From NCBI GenBank assembly GCA_947646735.1, contig CANTFK010000795.1, positions 1 through 64,000 of the forward strand: a DNA stretch of 64,000 nt, in the 5' to 3' direction. Of the stretch, positions 50,389 through 60,283 are shown in pieces. The number at the start of each line of letters is the position of its first letter. The first letter of the stretch is position 1. A model generated the notes under the pieces. The model worked only from the letters and a program-made list of their open reading frames with translations. It ran no database searches and was not told where the DNA came from. Source of the DNA: Peronospora farinosa (taxonomy: Eukaryota; Oomycota; Peronosporomycetes; Peronosporales; Peronosporaceae). A program made the position numbers and the translations under genes.

Positions 50389-51423
50389 CCTTGACTTTCA
50401 TACACTTGACTTTTATACTTATTAATCTGCCTAAATCAACCGGATATTCTAAGGCAATGTGATGACCTAATACATAATCAGCGTATAGTCTGCGCACCTA
50501 TTCGCCGGACCCCTCCGTCGCAACGACCGATAGACACCCTCACTAATTTTGCACTACCGTAACAGATTCTGTAAGCAGATTACCGGTACTGTTTATATAA
50601 CAAGTTTAATGTATTAGGTCTAGCAATAATTTCATCGGACAAACTTCTATAGCAGTGTGAAATTTGTAAAGTTAAATCTATATGAAAATTACGTTTTATC
50701 ATGCTATATAAATAAACAGAAAATTCACGGAATGCGGGTACACATTAGGCTTCATACCCATCACTTTATAGAGTCAAGCGGATATTGTAATGTAAAAAGA
50801 CAGGAAAAAAAGTTAAAAGGCAAACTTTGCTCACCATGTCCGTCGGAACCACGGACACACATTGCCCTTCATATCATCATTAGACTTTAGTCACCCAAAT
50901 AAAACGATAATATGAAGTCAATATACTACCGGTGTAGACTCGCGCATTATGCCCGTCGGAATGACGGGTGAACACCCTAGCAAATAGCTGCATTTTTATA
51001 AAGATGCCTACAGTATGTATATTTATTTTTGCACCGTCAAAACGACGAATAAACATTCTAGCAAATCGCTGCGATTTAAAAGATGCCTATATATGATACT
51101 TCGCACCGTTGAAACGACGGGTGCACACCCTAATTTGCTGCAGACATCCTTTTATTTCCACTAATAAAGCAAACAAATATTTATAACAGATCTTAGCATC
51201 AAAAGCTGCTTGACCAAAATTCAGTCCTTTATATAACTAAAATCTAAAAATATGGTCTGCGCGCACCTACCCGTCGGACGACGGGTAAACATCCTAGCAA
51301 ATTGCTGCAATTTATAAAGATTCCTACAGTGTATCTATTACTTTTCGCACCGTCGGAACGACGGGTGAATTTCCTAGTTTGACAATATTACCTTTTCCTA
51401 AAATATTGTCCCTGCATCTTAAT
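50389..51423. repeat. AT-rich flank with dispersed CCGTCG...CGACGG palindromic repeats
   Basis: Imperfect copies of a unit built around the palindrome CCGTCGGAACGACGG, followed by gtgaacaccctagcaaat and tataaagatgcctacagt, occur near 50503, 50838, 50951, 51033, 51102, 51268 and 51347. Similar cores lie on the far side of the Copia 5' LTR (60310-60470). The last ~45 bp (51380-51423) are a piece of LTR family A. No gene is present. Confidence 0.65.
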
Positions 51424-52111
51424 TGTAGCGGAGCTGCACAGCTCTTTAGCCAGAGGAAGACTTTCGGCTGGAAGCCTCTTAGTTCTAGAGAACTAAATAG
51501 AGTTAAGGCTAACAGCCACTTCGTTCTAAGGAACTAATTAAACGACTTTAAAGTCGCCCTCTTCTAAGGAAGTAGGAGAGACTTTTAGTCAGCAAGCAAT
51601 AAGCTTAAGGTTCAGAGAACCAACGCACAGAGTGCAAGAACAAGCTAGAAGCTTAGGGGTTCAGGGAACCAACGCACGGAGTGCAAGAGAAGCTAGAAGC
51701 TTAGGGGTTCAGGGAACCAACGCACGAAGTGCACAAGAGAGCAAGTCACAACGACTTGCGATCTTAAACTCAAAAGGAGAACTGATTTTATTTATGCTTT
51801 AAGATTTTATGAATAGTCCTACTCTAAGTACACTACACTAGATTAATTACTATAATAGTAATTATTATATGCAGACTTTTGCTATTGAACGACGTATCGT
51901 CTAAACATCTGTGTATGATGTACTTAATACAGCGTTAGTGATTTATCGAATCCCAATCGATAAGATACGGTATTACCGAATACCGTATCTTAACGCTCAT
52001 ACTTAATACCTCTCTAAAGAGAAGTATAATAATGCATTATATGCAATACAAAGGGGAGTTTACCCGTAAACTCTCGGAAAGACGCTACAACCGTCGTGTA
52101 ACCCCGTTACA
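51424..52111 (-). repeat. 3' LTR of Gypsy copy 2 (688 bp)
   Basis: On the minus strand it runs from TGTAACGGGG (52111) to CCGCTACA (51424). It carries three internal ~49-bp units, including the CACTCTGTGCG variant also present in the 3' LTR of copy 1. Confidence 0.93.
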
Positions 52112-52222
52112 CCCTCCCCCACCAGACTGACGTTCCCATAGAATGTCACTCGACATTTTTCCTCTTAGAGGTAGTGCTTTAGCGAACGCTTAAAACCTCA
52201 CGGTTTGTTCACGGCACACAAC

Positions 52223-53506
52223 ATGACGCCTCCTGGCAGTGAGTCACAGACCCTTCGGGACCTCATTGAAGACAACCTTGACGAAGCGGTTGATTACGAA
52301 AGTGACACCGTCTTTGTGGGACCCGATGGGTCCCCTTTAGCCACCCTCACGGGTGAAGATGACACTCGTCATGCACCGAATCCGTTCCCTGAACGTGGTG
52401 CTGCAGATGCGCTAACAGCGTTACATGGCCCGCCTGACGTATCATCAACGGTAACAGTTACCAACCCACTCGACGAGCAGCAACAGCGGACCATCGACCA
52501 AGAGGAAGGCGCCAAGCGCCGGACGAAGAATATGACGAGACTGCAGGACCACCGACAGTACAGGTTCAAGCCACCTACGGTGGAAGAACGCCTAAAGGAA
52601 GCATCTGGGCATTCCCTTTCTGGTTGGACCATTGGGCCTGAGGCCATTTCACCTGAGGATGTTGCCACGCGCACGGCACTTCGACAACGATATCTGGAAC
52701 CCCACATCACTACACAAAGCCAAGACTTGGCACGCCTTAACAGGCAAGTGCGCGGTGCGCCAGTTCCTCCCATAAAGGGTGTTCCCATCCTTCTGTTCGC
52801 GGGGGAAACCGAGGACGAAGAAGACACGGCTTTCAGCCGCTGGGCGCATTATGCGCGACGTTTAAGCAGCATGTGGGCCCTACGGGCAAGTTCCGATGTG
52901 GCAGATGTTCGACTTGAGCGGAAGATGCGTTATGATTACGCTAAATTGAAGGCCCGGGGAAAATTGAAATCCCAACGAACGCATTATGCGTCTGCTACCC
53001 AGCAGCCCAATGTTTCGGCTACCCCTGTAGCCGCGAGTTCACGACAGTCCGAGGCCGCTAACCCGCCTACCCTCACCATTACTGATGAGAAGCGTCAGCG
53101 CCAACAGGCGGACCCTGCGCACGACGCTCAAAAACGTCCACGGCGTACGGGCAGTCCTGCCGAAGGGGAGTCTCAAACTCCCATGAATTCCACGATTCGG
53201 GATAACCCCGCCACTTTACCAGATACTGGTTTTGACCATGGCGGCGACGCTTCTGCAGTAGACGCTCCACATGGAACTGTAGGTTCCCCTGCGCATCGAG
53301 CAAAGGAGGAGGAGGCCGGTGTATCGGCACAAGCTCATGCCGAGCTTGTTCAAGAGGTGCGGTCCCTTCGTGAGGAAAGGCAGACGATGAACTCCCGGCT
53401 TGCGTCCCTGGAAGAGAGTCGGACCCGAATGCAGGGTCAGCTTGACATGTTGGCGCAGATGCTTCGTCCCGCGGCAATGCCAATGGGCTCGGCGCGAGCG
53501 CCTTAA
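52223..53506 (+). CDS. Antisense ORF at the 3' end of Gypsy copy 2 (427 residues)
   Basis: The translation is identical to that of the antisense ORF of copy 1 (43417-44700). It starts at ATG 52223, just inside the 3' LTR, and runs opposite to pol. The last part overlaps the chromodomain and linker on the minus strand (53079-53651). The C-terminal coiled coil and the KRPRRTG motif are present. No family recognised; intactness is notable but the copies are too similar to prove selection. Confidence 0.6.
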   Translation: MTPPGSESQTLRDLIEDNLDEAVDYESDTVFVGPDGSPLATLTGEDDTRHAPNPFPERGAADALTALHGPPDVSSTVTVTNPLDEQQQRTIDQEEGAKRRTKNMTRLQDHRQYRFKPPTVEERLKEASGHSLSGWTIGPEAISPEDVATRTALRQRYLEPHITTQSQDLARLNRQVRGAPVPPIKGVPILLFAGETEDEEDTAFSRWAHYARRLSSMWALRASSDVADVRLERKMRYDYAKLKARGKLKSQRTHYASATQQPNVSATPVAASSRQSEAANPPTLTITDEKRQRQQADPAHDAQKRPRRTGSPAEGESQTPMNSTIRDNPATLPDTGFDHGGDASAVDAPHGTVGSPAHRAKEEEAGVSAQAHAELVQEVRSLREERQTMNSRLASLEESRTRMQGQLDMLAQMLRPAAMPMGSARAP

Positions 53507-54737
53507 TGTTTACTTGGGACGGATCCCGATACCTTTTGAGCATGCCAACATAGAACACAGGATGTGTACGCAATTTGCGCGGCAAGTTAAGCGTATACGC
53601 TGTGCCTTTCTTGGCAATGACCTTAAAGGGTCCAATAAAGCGCGGGCGCAACTTCGTCTTAAAGACAGCGGATACTACATTGGTAGGTAGATTTTTAGCA
53701 TTAAGTCATACTTGGTCTCCGACCTCATAATCATTAATACAACCTCTGCCTTTCGCATCTGCATATTCCTTTTGTTTGTCTTGACTATCAGCCATTGCAT
53801 CTTGCACATGTCGTAAGACATTTAGTCGCGTTGCGAGAAACGCATTTACCTGTTTCTTAACAGTATTAGGGCTGACATCAGCAAGCCGATCGGCAACCTC
53901 TCCCCCACCAAGCCCTGAACCACTCGGTGGTAGCGTTAACGGAACGCGTGGGTGTGTGAGACCATTGACATAGAACGGAGTGTAGCCGGTAGAGGCGTGT
54001 ACGGAATTATTGAGAGCAAACTCAACTACAGGGAGCATAGCGCTCCAACGCTTAGGCGTTTCAGCACAAACGCTGCGTAGGATATCTTCAACAACGCGAT
54101 TTACGCGTTCAGTTTGACCATCGGTCTGCGGATGATCCGCTGTGGACATGTCCAAACGGGTGCCCAGCACCTGGAAGACGGACTTCCAAAATTTACTCGT
54201 GAAACGAGGATCACGATCAGAAACAATTGCCACTGGCAAGCCATGTTGACGAAACACACGATCGATAAACAGCTTCGCTGTACCCACACCATCGATCGAA
54301 TCTGGCACAGCCGCTAAGTGAGCCATCTTGCTCAAACGGTCAACAAAGACCACAATACCTGTATTGCCATACGAATCCTTCGGTAGGCCAAATACAAAGT
54401 CCATACTAATGGACTCTCCCAGCACCCAGTGGGAATAGGCAAACTAGCCAGCGGCGCTGCCGAATGGGGCGAGGGTTTCACCCGTTGACACGTTTCACAC
54501 GTACGCACATAGGTGCTCACCCATTTATATAATTTGGGCCACCAATAACTTTGGCATACTGCCCCATAGGTCTTTTCACGACCCAAATGACCACCGATGG
54601 CGGTGTCATGTACCTCATAGAGGATACGATACTTCAGGTCCTCGTCATGAGGAACTACAATACGCGGAGGATCCGCTACATCTGTACGATAGTACAACAG
54701 CCCCTCATCGATAGAATATCGATGGAGGCTCGCACGT
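53079..54737 (-). pseudogene. Integrase and chromodomain of Gypsy copy 2, broken
   Basis: It carries the same integrase core (DFVFGLPKDSYGNTGIVV, QTDGQTERVNRVVEDILR) and chromodomain (YLVKWRGYPESWNSWE) as copy 1. It shares with copy 1 the frameshift between zinc finger and core and the stop after YEVGDQV. Here the linker reads KKGTAYTLNLPRKLR, where copy 1 reads KKGTAFPLNLPRKLR. Confidence 0.87.
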
Positions 54738-55171
54738 AATCGTGCCGACAATTTAATGTCCGAGTCTTTAAACTCCTCACTGCCAAGAGCATGTAGCAAC
54801 GCTATACAGTGATCATCTTTAGCATACGCCGTACGAATGAGATCGGTGATAGAAGACGACAACGTCGTCACATGAGCAAGCTCATAGTCAGGTCTGCGTG
54901 ACAACGCATCAGCCAAAGCATTTTGCTTGCCCGGCTTATATTTCACCTCAAAATTATATTCGGCAAAGAATGACAGCCATCTGGCCATTCTCTGCGAGAG
55001 ATGCGGCGACTGAGTCGCAGTGCGTAACGACGCATGATCGGTATAGATCACAAAAGGCTTTGAGCCCAGCAGATGAACTCTAAATTTGACCAGGGCATAC
55101 TTCATCGCAAGTAGCTCTTTGTCATGAACTGGATAGTTCTTCTCTGCAGCTTTCAGCTGGCAGAGATTCAA
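54332..55171 (-). pseudogene. RNase H to integrase zinc-finger frame of Gypsy copy 2
   Basis: A frame of about 279 codons ([20 protein letters not shown] onward) runs through RNase H and the integrase zinc finger. It is open across the point where copy 1 has a TAG (SIDEGLLYYRTDVADPP). It is separated from the RT frame by one extra base near 55170 that is absent from copy 1. Confidence 0.8.
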
Positions 55172-57305
55172 AAGCGACTACACGCTCACGGCCTTCATCA
55201 TCTGTTTGTAACAGAGCACTGCCAATGGCAAAATCCGATGCGTGACAGACGACGCTAAACGGTCGATCAGGGTCTGGCAAAGCCAAAATAGGAGCATGTA
55301 GAAGGCTCGCCTTCACCGCTTGAAAAGCATCTTCGTGTTCGGCATGCCAACACCATTCCACATCCTTTTTAAGGAGATTGGATAACGGTCGAGCCATATC
55401 AGCGTAATTCTCGCTATACTTGTGTAAGTAATTGGCAAGGCCAAGCCATTTACGCAAGTCCTTCTGAGACTGTGGAACAGGCCAATCGACTATGGCTTTG
55501 ACCTTGGCGGGATCCGCTCGTAGGCCCCGCTTCCCAATGAAGCACCCTAGAAAGGGAATCTCTTCGGCCCCGAAGATGCACTTAGATGCATTAGCATATA
55601 ATTTATTAGTGCGCATGCACTCGAGCACTGCTCGTAAATGAACAATATGGTTCTCAATATCTGACCGCCCATGTTCAGCTCGACTATGGACAAAAATGTC
55701 ATCAAAATACGTATGTGCATAACTTCGATGGGGTCGAAACAATTGCGTCACCAAACGGTTAAACGTAGCCGGAGCATTAGATAGCCCCTGGGGCATCACT
55801 AACCACTCCCAGAGCATACCGCTCGGAGTACTAACAGCAGTAAGCGGAATATCACTAGCTCGCATGAGCAATTGGTAATAACCATCGACTAAGTCGAGCG
55901 CACTGTACATGGTACAACCGACCATATTGTTCTGAAGAACATCCTTTCTAGGTATTGGCGTCTGTGCAGGTATAGTGGCTGCATTGAGCTTATTATAAGC
56001 ATGAACGATACGCCATTTGCCATTCGGTTTCTTAACACAGAAAGTGGGTGTCGAGTGCGGAGATTTACTCTCGCGCACCATGCCCGCCGCGTGCTTTTCA
56101 CGAAAGAACTCGTCAATGACGTCACACTGTTCTTTGGGTAAAGGCCACTGCCGTGTTACACAGTATTTGGTTCCGGGAACCAAGTCAATTTCATGACGTA
56201 CACCCCTATCAGGTGGTAGAACCGACGGTGGATCGTGACATACCACGTCCTGGAATTCCTTAACTAAAGGATAGTAGGGATCTGAAGGGTTCTTCAGAAT
56301 AGATGCCCCACTACGTGCACTTAGTGCCGCTTTTGTATCTTCAAGGACTGTCTCATCGACAAGCGAGGATGAGTTTAGCTCGAGGTTAGGCCGAATGACC
56401 ACCATATCGGATAGAACACCTGCCTTCAAGGCCTGATGAAATTCATCCACAGACATTTCGTCTAGCTCTAAGAGAGCATTTAATGATGGGAGGGCCTCAA
56501 GGTCAACCTCACCATCTACATCACCTGTCACTCCGTTGACCAGGGTGTACAACTGGTCACTGACATTACTACGCGATAAAACAGACGCTTTGCGTCTCGC
56601 AGCCGCCATCTGGCGACGCTGACGTCTCATTGACGAGACCGTACTCTTCAAAGTACTTGGGATATTATCATCCCCAAGGTCAACAGACCCCTTGTCATTT
56701 ACCTGCCCTATGCGAGGGCCGATGTCATTACCGACATCCAGTGGGTCACTAGTACCAGTGACTTCACTAATAAGGTCATCGACCTTCACTTGCTCTATGC
56801 GAGGGCCGATGTCATTACCGACATCCAGTGGGTCACTAGTACCAGTGACCTCACTAACAAGGTCATCGACCTTCACTTGCTCTATACGAGAGCCGATGTC
56901 ATTACCGACATCCAGTGGGTCACTAGTACCAGTGACTTCACTAACAAGGTCATCGACCTTCACTTGCTCTATACGAGAGCCGATGTCATTATCGACATCC
57001 AGTGGGTCACTAGTACCAGTGACTTCACTAACAAGGTCATCGATCTTCACTTGCTCTATACGAGAGCCGATGTCATTACCGACATCCAATAAATCGCATT
57101 TACAGCCAATATTACTAACAAGGTCATCGATCTTCACTTGCTCTATACGAGAGCCGATGTCATTACCGACATCCAGTGTCTCAATATTACTTTGAGTATC
57201 ACTCAACGGAGTACGTGCCGTTCCACTAAGTGTCATTGAGCTCTGCTCGACACTATTATTGTTGACATCGGAGTTTATCAACTCAGACACTCCGATGTCC
57301 AGCAC
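55122..57305 (-). CDS. Reverse transcriptase frame of Gypsy copy 2
   Basis: This 727-codon frame carries the tandem 29-residue repeat, the full RT ([22 protein letters not shown]) and the first part of RNase H. It ends in a frameshift ([17 protein letters not shown]) where copy 1 reads [15 protein letters not shown]. One conserved RNase H Asp is changed: [11 protein letters not shown] against [11 protein letters not shown] in copy 1. Confidence 0.88.
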   Translation of the reverse strand: MLDIGVSELINSDVNNNSVEQSSMTLSGTARTPLSDTQSNIETLDVGNDIGSRIEQVKIDDLVSNIGCKCDLLDVGNDIGSRIEQVKIDDLVSEVTGTSDPLDVDNDIGSRIEQVKVDDLVSEVTGTSDPLDVGNDIGSRIEQVKVDDLVSEVTGTSDPLDVGNDIGPRIEQVKVDDLISEVTGTSDPLDVGNDIGPRIGQVNDKGSVDLGDDNIPSTLKSTVSSMRRQRRQMAAARRKASVLSRSNVSDQLYTLVNGVTGDVDGEVDLEALPSLNALLELDEMSVDEFHQALKAGVLSDMVVIRPNLELNSSSLVDETVLEDTKAALSARSGASILKNPSDPYYPLVKEFQDVVCHDPPSVLPPDRGVRHEIDLVPGTKYCVTRQWPLPKEQCDVIDEFFREKHAAGMVRESKSPHSTPTFCVKKPNGKWRIVHAYNKLNAATIPAQTPIPRKDVLQNNMVGCTMYSALDLVDGYYQLLMRASDIPLTAVSTPSGMLWEWLVMPQGLSNAPATFNRLVTQLFRPHRSYAHTYFDDIFVHSRAEHGRSDIENHIVHLRAVLECMRTNKLYANASKCIFGAEEIPFLGCFIGKRGLRADPAKVKAIVDWPVPQSQKDLRKWLGLANYLHKYSENYADMARPLSNLLKKDVEWCWHAEHEDAFQAVKASLLHAPILALPDPDRPFSVVCHASDFAIGSALLQTDDEGRERVVAFESLPAESCREELSSS
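56700..57190 (-). repeat. 87-bp in-frame tandem repeat in Gypsy copy 2, 5 full units plus a partial
   Basis: The same 29-residue unit as in copy 1 ([20 protein letters not shown]...), expanded by two units. Base differences between units are few. Confidence 0.85.
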
Positions 57306-57351
57306 ACTAACTGAATCAGTTAATGGCTCGCGCCAATAGCACTTTTGTTTT

Positions 57352-57558
57352 CTAGCGAATTACGGTCTGACTAAAATTCAATCTGGGGAAATGGTTGAAT
57401 TTAATAATGGTAATATTAAAGGGATGGCTTTAAATTTAGAGCCTGATGTTGTTGGTGTCGTTGTTTTTAGTAATGATAGAGAAATACATAAAGGTAATTT
57501 CGTAAGAAGAACCGGTTCAATCGTTAGTGTACCTGTAGGTCCTGAAGTATTAGGTAGG
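57352..57558 (+). pseudogene. atp1: Mitochondrial atp1 fragment inside Gypsy copy 2
   Basis: On the plus strand it encodes [40 protein letters not shown] and [15 protein letters not shown] without a stop. This is the conserved N-terminal region of mitochondrial ATP synthase alpha. One residue differs from copy 1 (REIHKGNF against REIHEGNF). Beyond 57558 the sequence returns to Gypsy protease. Confidence 0.9.
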
Positions 57559-58019
57559 TGGGTTCATGACTCTCCAAAGCTTCGCTAGGAACATTGCGCG
57601 TTGCGCCTAAAGTTTTGGATCTCCAATCGATCCACGGCTCATGGCGTTCCAGCCAGGCCATACCGAGAATGAGATCATATCTCGAGTCCAAATCTAGGAC
57701 AAGACAGCGTTCAACGCTATTGCAGTCTAAGAACTTCACACCTAAGTTCAACGGAACTTTAGGAACGGTGACACGTACACCGGTCGCGAGACGTACGGTT
57801 ATACTGTCACCCTCTTGCGCTTCTAGCGCCTCAGCATACAGCTGACTCCCTTCAAGGGAACGACGTCGGACATAATTACCTGACGCCCCTGAGTCAATTA
57901 AAATTGACCATGGTTTCTCAAAACCCTTAACGGTTGCCGACACAACCAACAAGCCTGGCTTGTAATCTTGTTCTATGGGAGCATCCACAGAACCACCTGG
58001 GGCTAAGCCCTGTTTACCT
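57559..58019 (-). CDS. Aspartic protease region of Gypsy copy 2
   Basis: Same as copy 1: [20 protein letters not shown] and [20 protein letters not shown]. The frame ends at a stop inside the atp1 insert (57524). Confidence 0.8.
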
Positions 58020-59075
58020 TTACCTCCTAAATATCCAACATAACTTAGTTCTTTCCCAGTAGGGCGCCCCGCGCCTACTGGGAGCTGACGTTTTCCCCTG
58101 CGGTGCTCGCCTTTTGGCTAGGAGCAGGATTTCGGCTTTGCCGATTTGAACGTTGCTTTCGCAACGGACAGCTAGGGCGGAGATGCCTAGTGCTTCGCAC
58201 ATATAACATCTACGGATGTTACCTTGCTGCTCAGCATCTTGAAGCTCAGCTTCTTCAGCATGGCTGAGATCCATGGGTTCCGCCCTGTTAGAGGTATTTG
58301 ATTGATACCAGGGCAGAACATATCGAGCAGATTTAAAATTAAATTCAGCGTTAAACGCTATGCTTACTGCCTCCTCGAAAGTCGAAGGCTGGACACGGAA
58401 AACTTCCGTCCTGGCGACCCCAGTGCGAAGTCCTTCCATAAAAATGGTTACTCGGACTTCCTCTGCCCGTGGGTCCTGCTGCATAGCAGCAATGAGAGTT
58501 CTCATCTCTTGGACATAGTCCGACAATTCTTTCTTACCCTGTCGGGTAGCTAGGAAGCGTGAGCGCACACGATAAGCCTGATTACGCGGTGCAAACACGC
58601 AAGTTAATTTCTTTTTAAGCATTTCCCATGTGGGAAATGCCGCATTCACAGAGACATCGCTCGTTATAGCCCACTCTCTAGCTCTTCCACCGAGCTTCGA
58701 AATGGCCAAGCCAACTCGTTGCTTATCTGATACAAGCATGGCGGCATCCATTGCCATTTCAACTTCTCGGATCCAGAGGAGAAGACTTTCTCCCTCCTTC
58801 CCCTCGAAGGTCTTTACATTTAAAACAAGTGGGCGATACTTTGGCTCTGCATCGGGCACAGGTACCGGGATGTACTGTGTAGGCGCAGCTGACGCTGCCT
58901 GGTCATGGACCTGCCCGAGGAGCGTTGCCTCATAACGCATAAAGGCCTCAAGACGAGCATTTAGAACCTCGGGGCCTTGGGCCAAAAGGGCCTCGATTTG
59001 ATCGGGCCCGACGAACGCAGATAGTTTATCTAAGGCGAGTCGTTGTGCCTCAGAGAGGTGATTTTGATTCTCCAT
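58020..59075 (-). CDS. gag of Gypsy copy 2, mostly intact
   Basis: The frame is open for 351 residues from ATG 59075 ([20 protein letters not shown]). It lacks the 2-bp deletion of copy 1 (reads [19 protein letters not shown]). It shares with copy 1 the lost base in the zinc knuckle, so the CCHC box after CYMC is out of frame and the last ~50 residues are probably not the original Gag sequence. Confidence 0.82.
   Translation of the reverse strand: MENQNHLSEAQRLALDKLSAFVGPDQIEALLAQGPEVLNARLEAFMRYEATLLGQVHDQAASAAPTQYIPVPVPDAEPKYRPLVLNVKTFEGKEGESLLLWIREVEMAMDAAMLVSDKQRVGLAISKLGGRAREWAITSDVSVNAAFPTWEMLKKKLTCVFAPRNQAYRVRSRFLATRQGKKELSDYVQEMRTLIAAMQQDPRAEEVRVTIFMEGLRTGVARTEVFRVQPSTFEEAVSIAFNAEFNFKSARYVLPWYQSNTSNRAEPMDLSHAEEAELQDAEQQGNIRRCYMCEALGISALAVRCESNVQIGKAEILLLAKRRAPQGKTSAPSRRGAPYWERTKLCWIFRR
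58055..58082 (-). promoter_or_regulatory. Hairpin at the gag-pol junction of Gypsy copy 2
   Basis: Mirror copy of the hairpin at 39016-39043: 12-bp stem with one bulged base and a 3-nt loop, spanning the original gag stop codon. Confidence 0.6.
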
Positions 59076-59135
59076 CCTCACAGAGGGTCAGTCTTTAAAG
59101 ACTCAGGTGTAGGATTGACTACAAGTGCTACCAAG

Positions 59136-59822
59136 TGTAGCGGAGCTGCACAGCTCTTTAGCCAGAGGAAGCCTTTCGGCTGGAAGCCTCTTAGTTCTAG
59201 AGAACTAAATAGAGTTAAGGCTAACAGCCACTTCGTTCTAAGGAACTAATTAAACGACTTTAAAGTCACCCTCTTCTAAGGAAGTAGGAGAGACTTTTAG
59301 TCAGCAAGCAATAAGCTTAAGGTTCAGAGAACCAACGCACGGAGTGCAAGAGAAGCTAGAAGCTTAGGGGTTCAGGGAACCAACGCACGGAGTGCAAGAG
59401 AAGCTAGAAGCTTAGGGGTTCAGGGAACCAACGCACGAAGTGCACAAGAGAGCAAGTCACAACGACTTGCGATCTTAAACTCAAAAGGAGAACTGATTTT
59501 ATTTATGCTTTAAGATTTTATGAATAGTCCTACTCTAAGTACACTACACTAGATTAATTACTATAATAGTAATTATTATATGCAGACTTTTGCTATTGAA
59601 CGACGTATCGTCTAAACATCTGTGTATGATGTACTTAATACAGCGTTAGTGATTTATCGAATCCCAATCGATAAGATACGGTATTACCGAATACCGTATC
59701 TTAACGCTCATACTTAATACCTCTCTAAAGAGAAGTATAATAATGCATTATATGCAATACAAAGGGGAGTTTACCCGTAAACTCTCGGAAAGACGCTACA
59801 ACCGTCGTGTAACCCCGTTACA
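59136..59822 (-). repeat. 5' LTR of Gypsy copy 2 (687 bp)
   Basis: On the minus strand it runs from TGTAACGGGG (59822) to CCGCTACA (59136), followed by the same primer-binding-like string as copy 1 (cTTGGTAGCACTTGTAG). Three internal ~49-bp units, all of the CACTYCGTGCG type. Confidence 0.93.
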
Positions 59823-59858
59823 GCACCGGCCTCGCGCTTGATCGTTGGGCTCATAACC
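59823..59858 (-). other. Copia leader with probable primer-binding site
   Basis: On the minus strand the bases after the Copia 5' LTR read GGTTATGAGCCCAACG, then ...GAGGCCGGTGC at the Gypsy edge. In the uninverted state this continues into GGCTGCACAAGCC at 45505. The tRNA was not assigned. Confidence 0.65.
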
Positions 59859-60283
59859 TGTTAGGAAAGTTGCGATATGGAACTTTGTTGCACTTGTGTG
59901 CGAAGAGGTAGAAGTAGAAGTGGATATATTATAATGTTATCTTCGTTCGCTAACACTGCAACATAACATGCACTGCAACTTGACCATAACATGATTGCGT
60001 CCGTCTCTCCTCTTATCTAGTGAGCCGTCACCATGTCGCCCAACAGGTCATGTCGCTGGCTCGTCCCGCCACCTGTTCGGCACCGTCTTATCGAAACGCC
60101 TGTTACGACGTCTGTGACAGTCGTCGCCTTGTCTCACCATCTGTCACCGTCGTCGCCTCGCCTCACCATGTGTCAAGTCGTTTGTGGACTCGACCAGTCA
60201 GGTGTCACTGTCGCATGGTATAGCAGTTGAACCTGAAACACAACAATGACTGACAAGACGTTTCTAAACAGGCATTTCTAACA
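59859..60283 (-). repeat. Copia 5' LTR (425 bp)
   Basis: On the minus strand from TGTTAGAAATG (60283) to CTTTCCTAACA (59859). The flank at 60284-60288 is CAAGG, the reverse complement of the CCTTG next to the 3' LTR at 50389. It matches the 3' LTR throughout with scattered base differences. Confidence 0.92.

Larger units (their letters stand above)
51424..59822 (-). mobile_element. Gypsy chromodomain retrotransposon, copy 2 (8.4 kb)
   Basis: Nearly identical to copy 1 but on the minus strand, with all the same parts, including the atp1 fragment and the antisense ORF. Left flank is TTAAT and right flank is GCACC, which are the reverse complements of the ATTAA and GGTGC flanks of copy 1. It sits inside the Copia leader-gag region. 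It has two more units of the 87-bp repeat than copy 1 and a different set of private lesions. Confidence 0.93.

Noticed and set aside
56790..57092. Repeat-containing plus-strand frame opposite the 87-bp repeats
   Set aside because: An 87-bp in-frame repeat automatically gives repeated frames on the other strand; no independent evidence.
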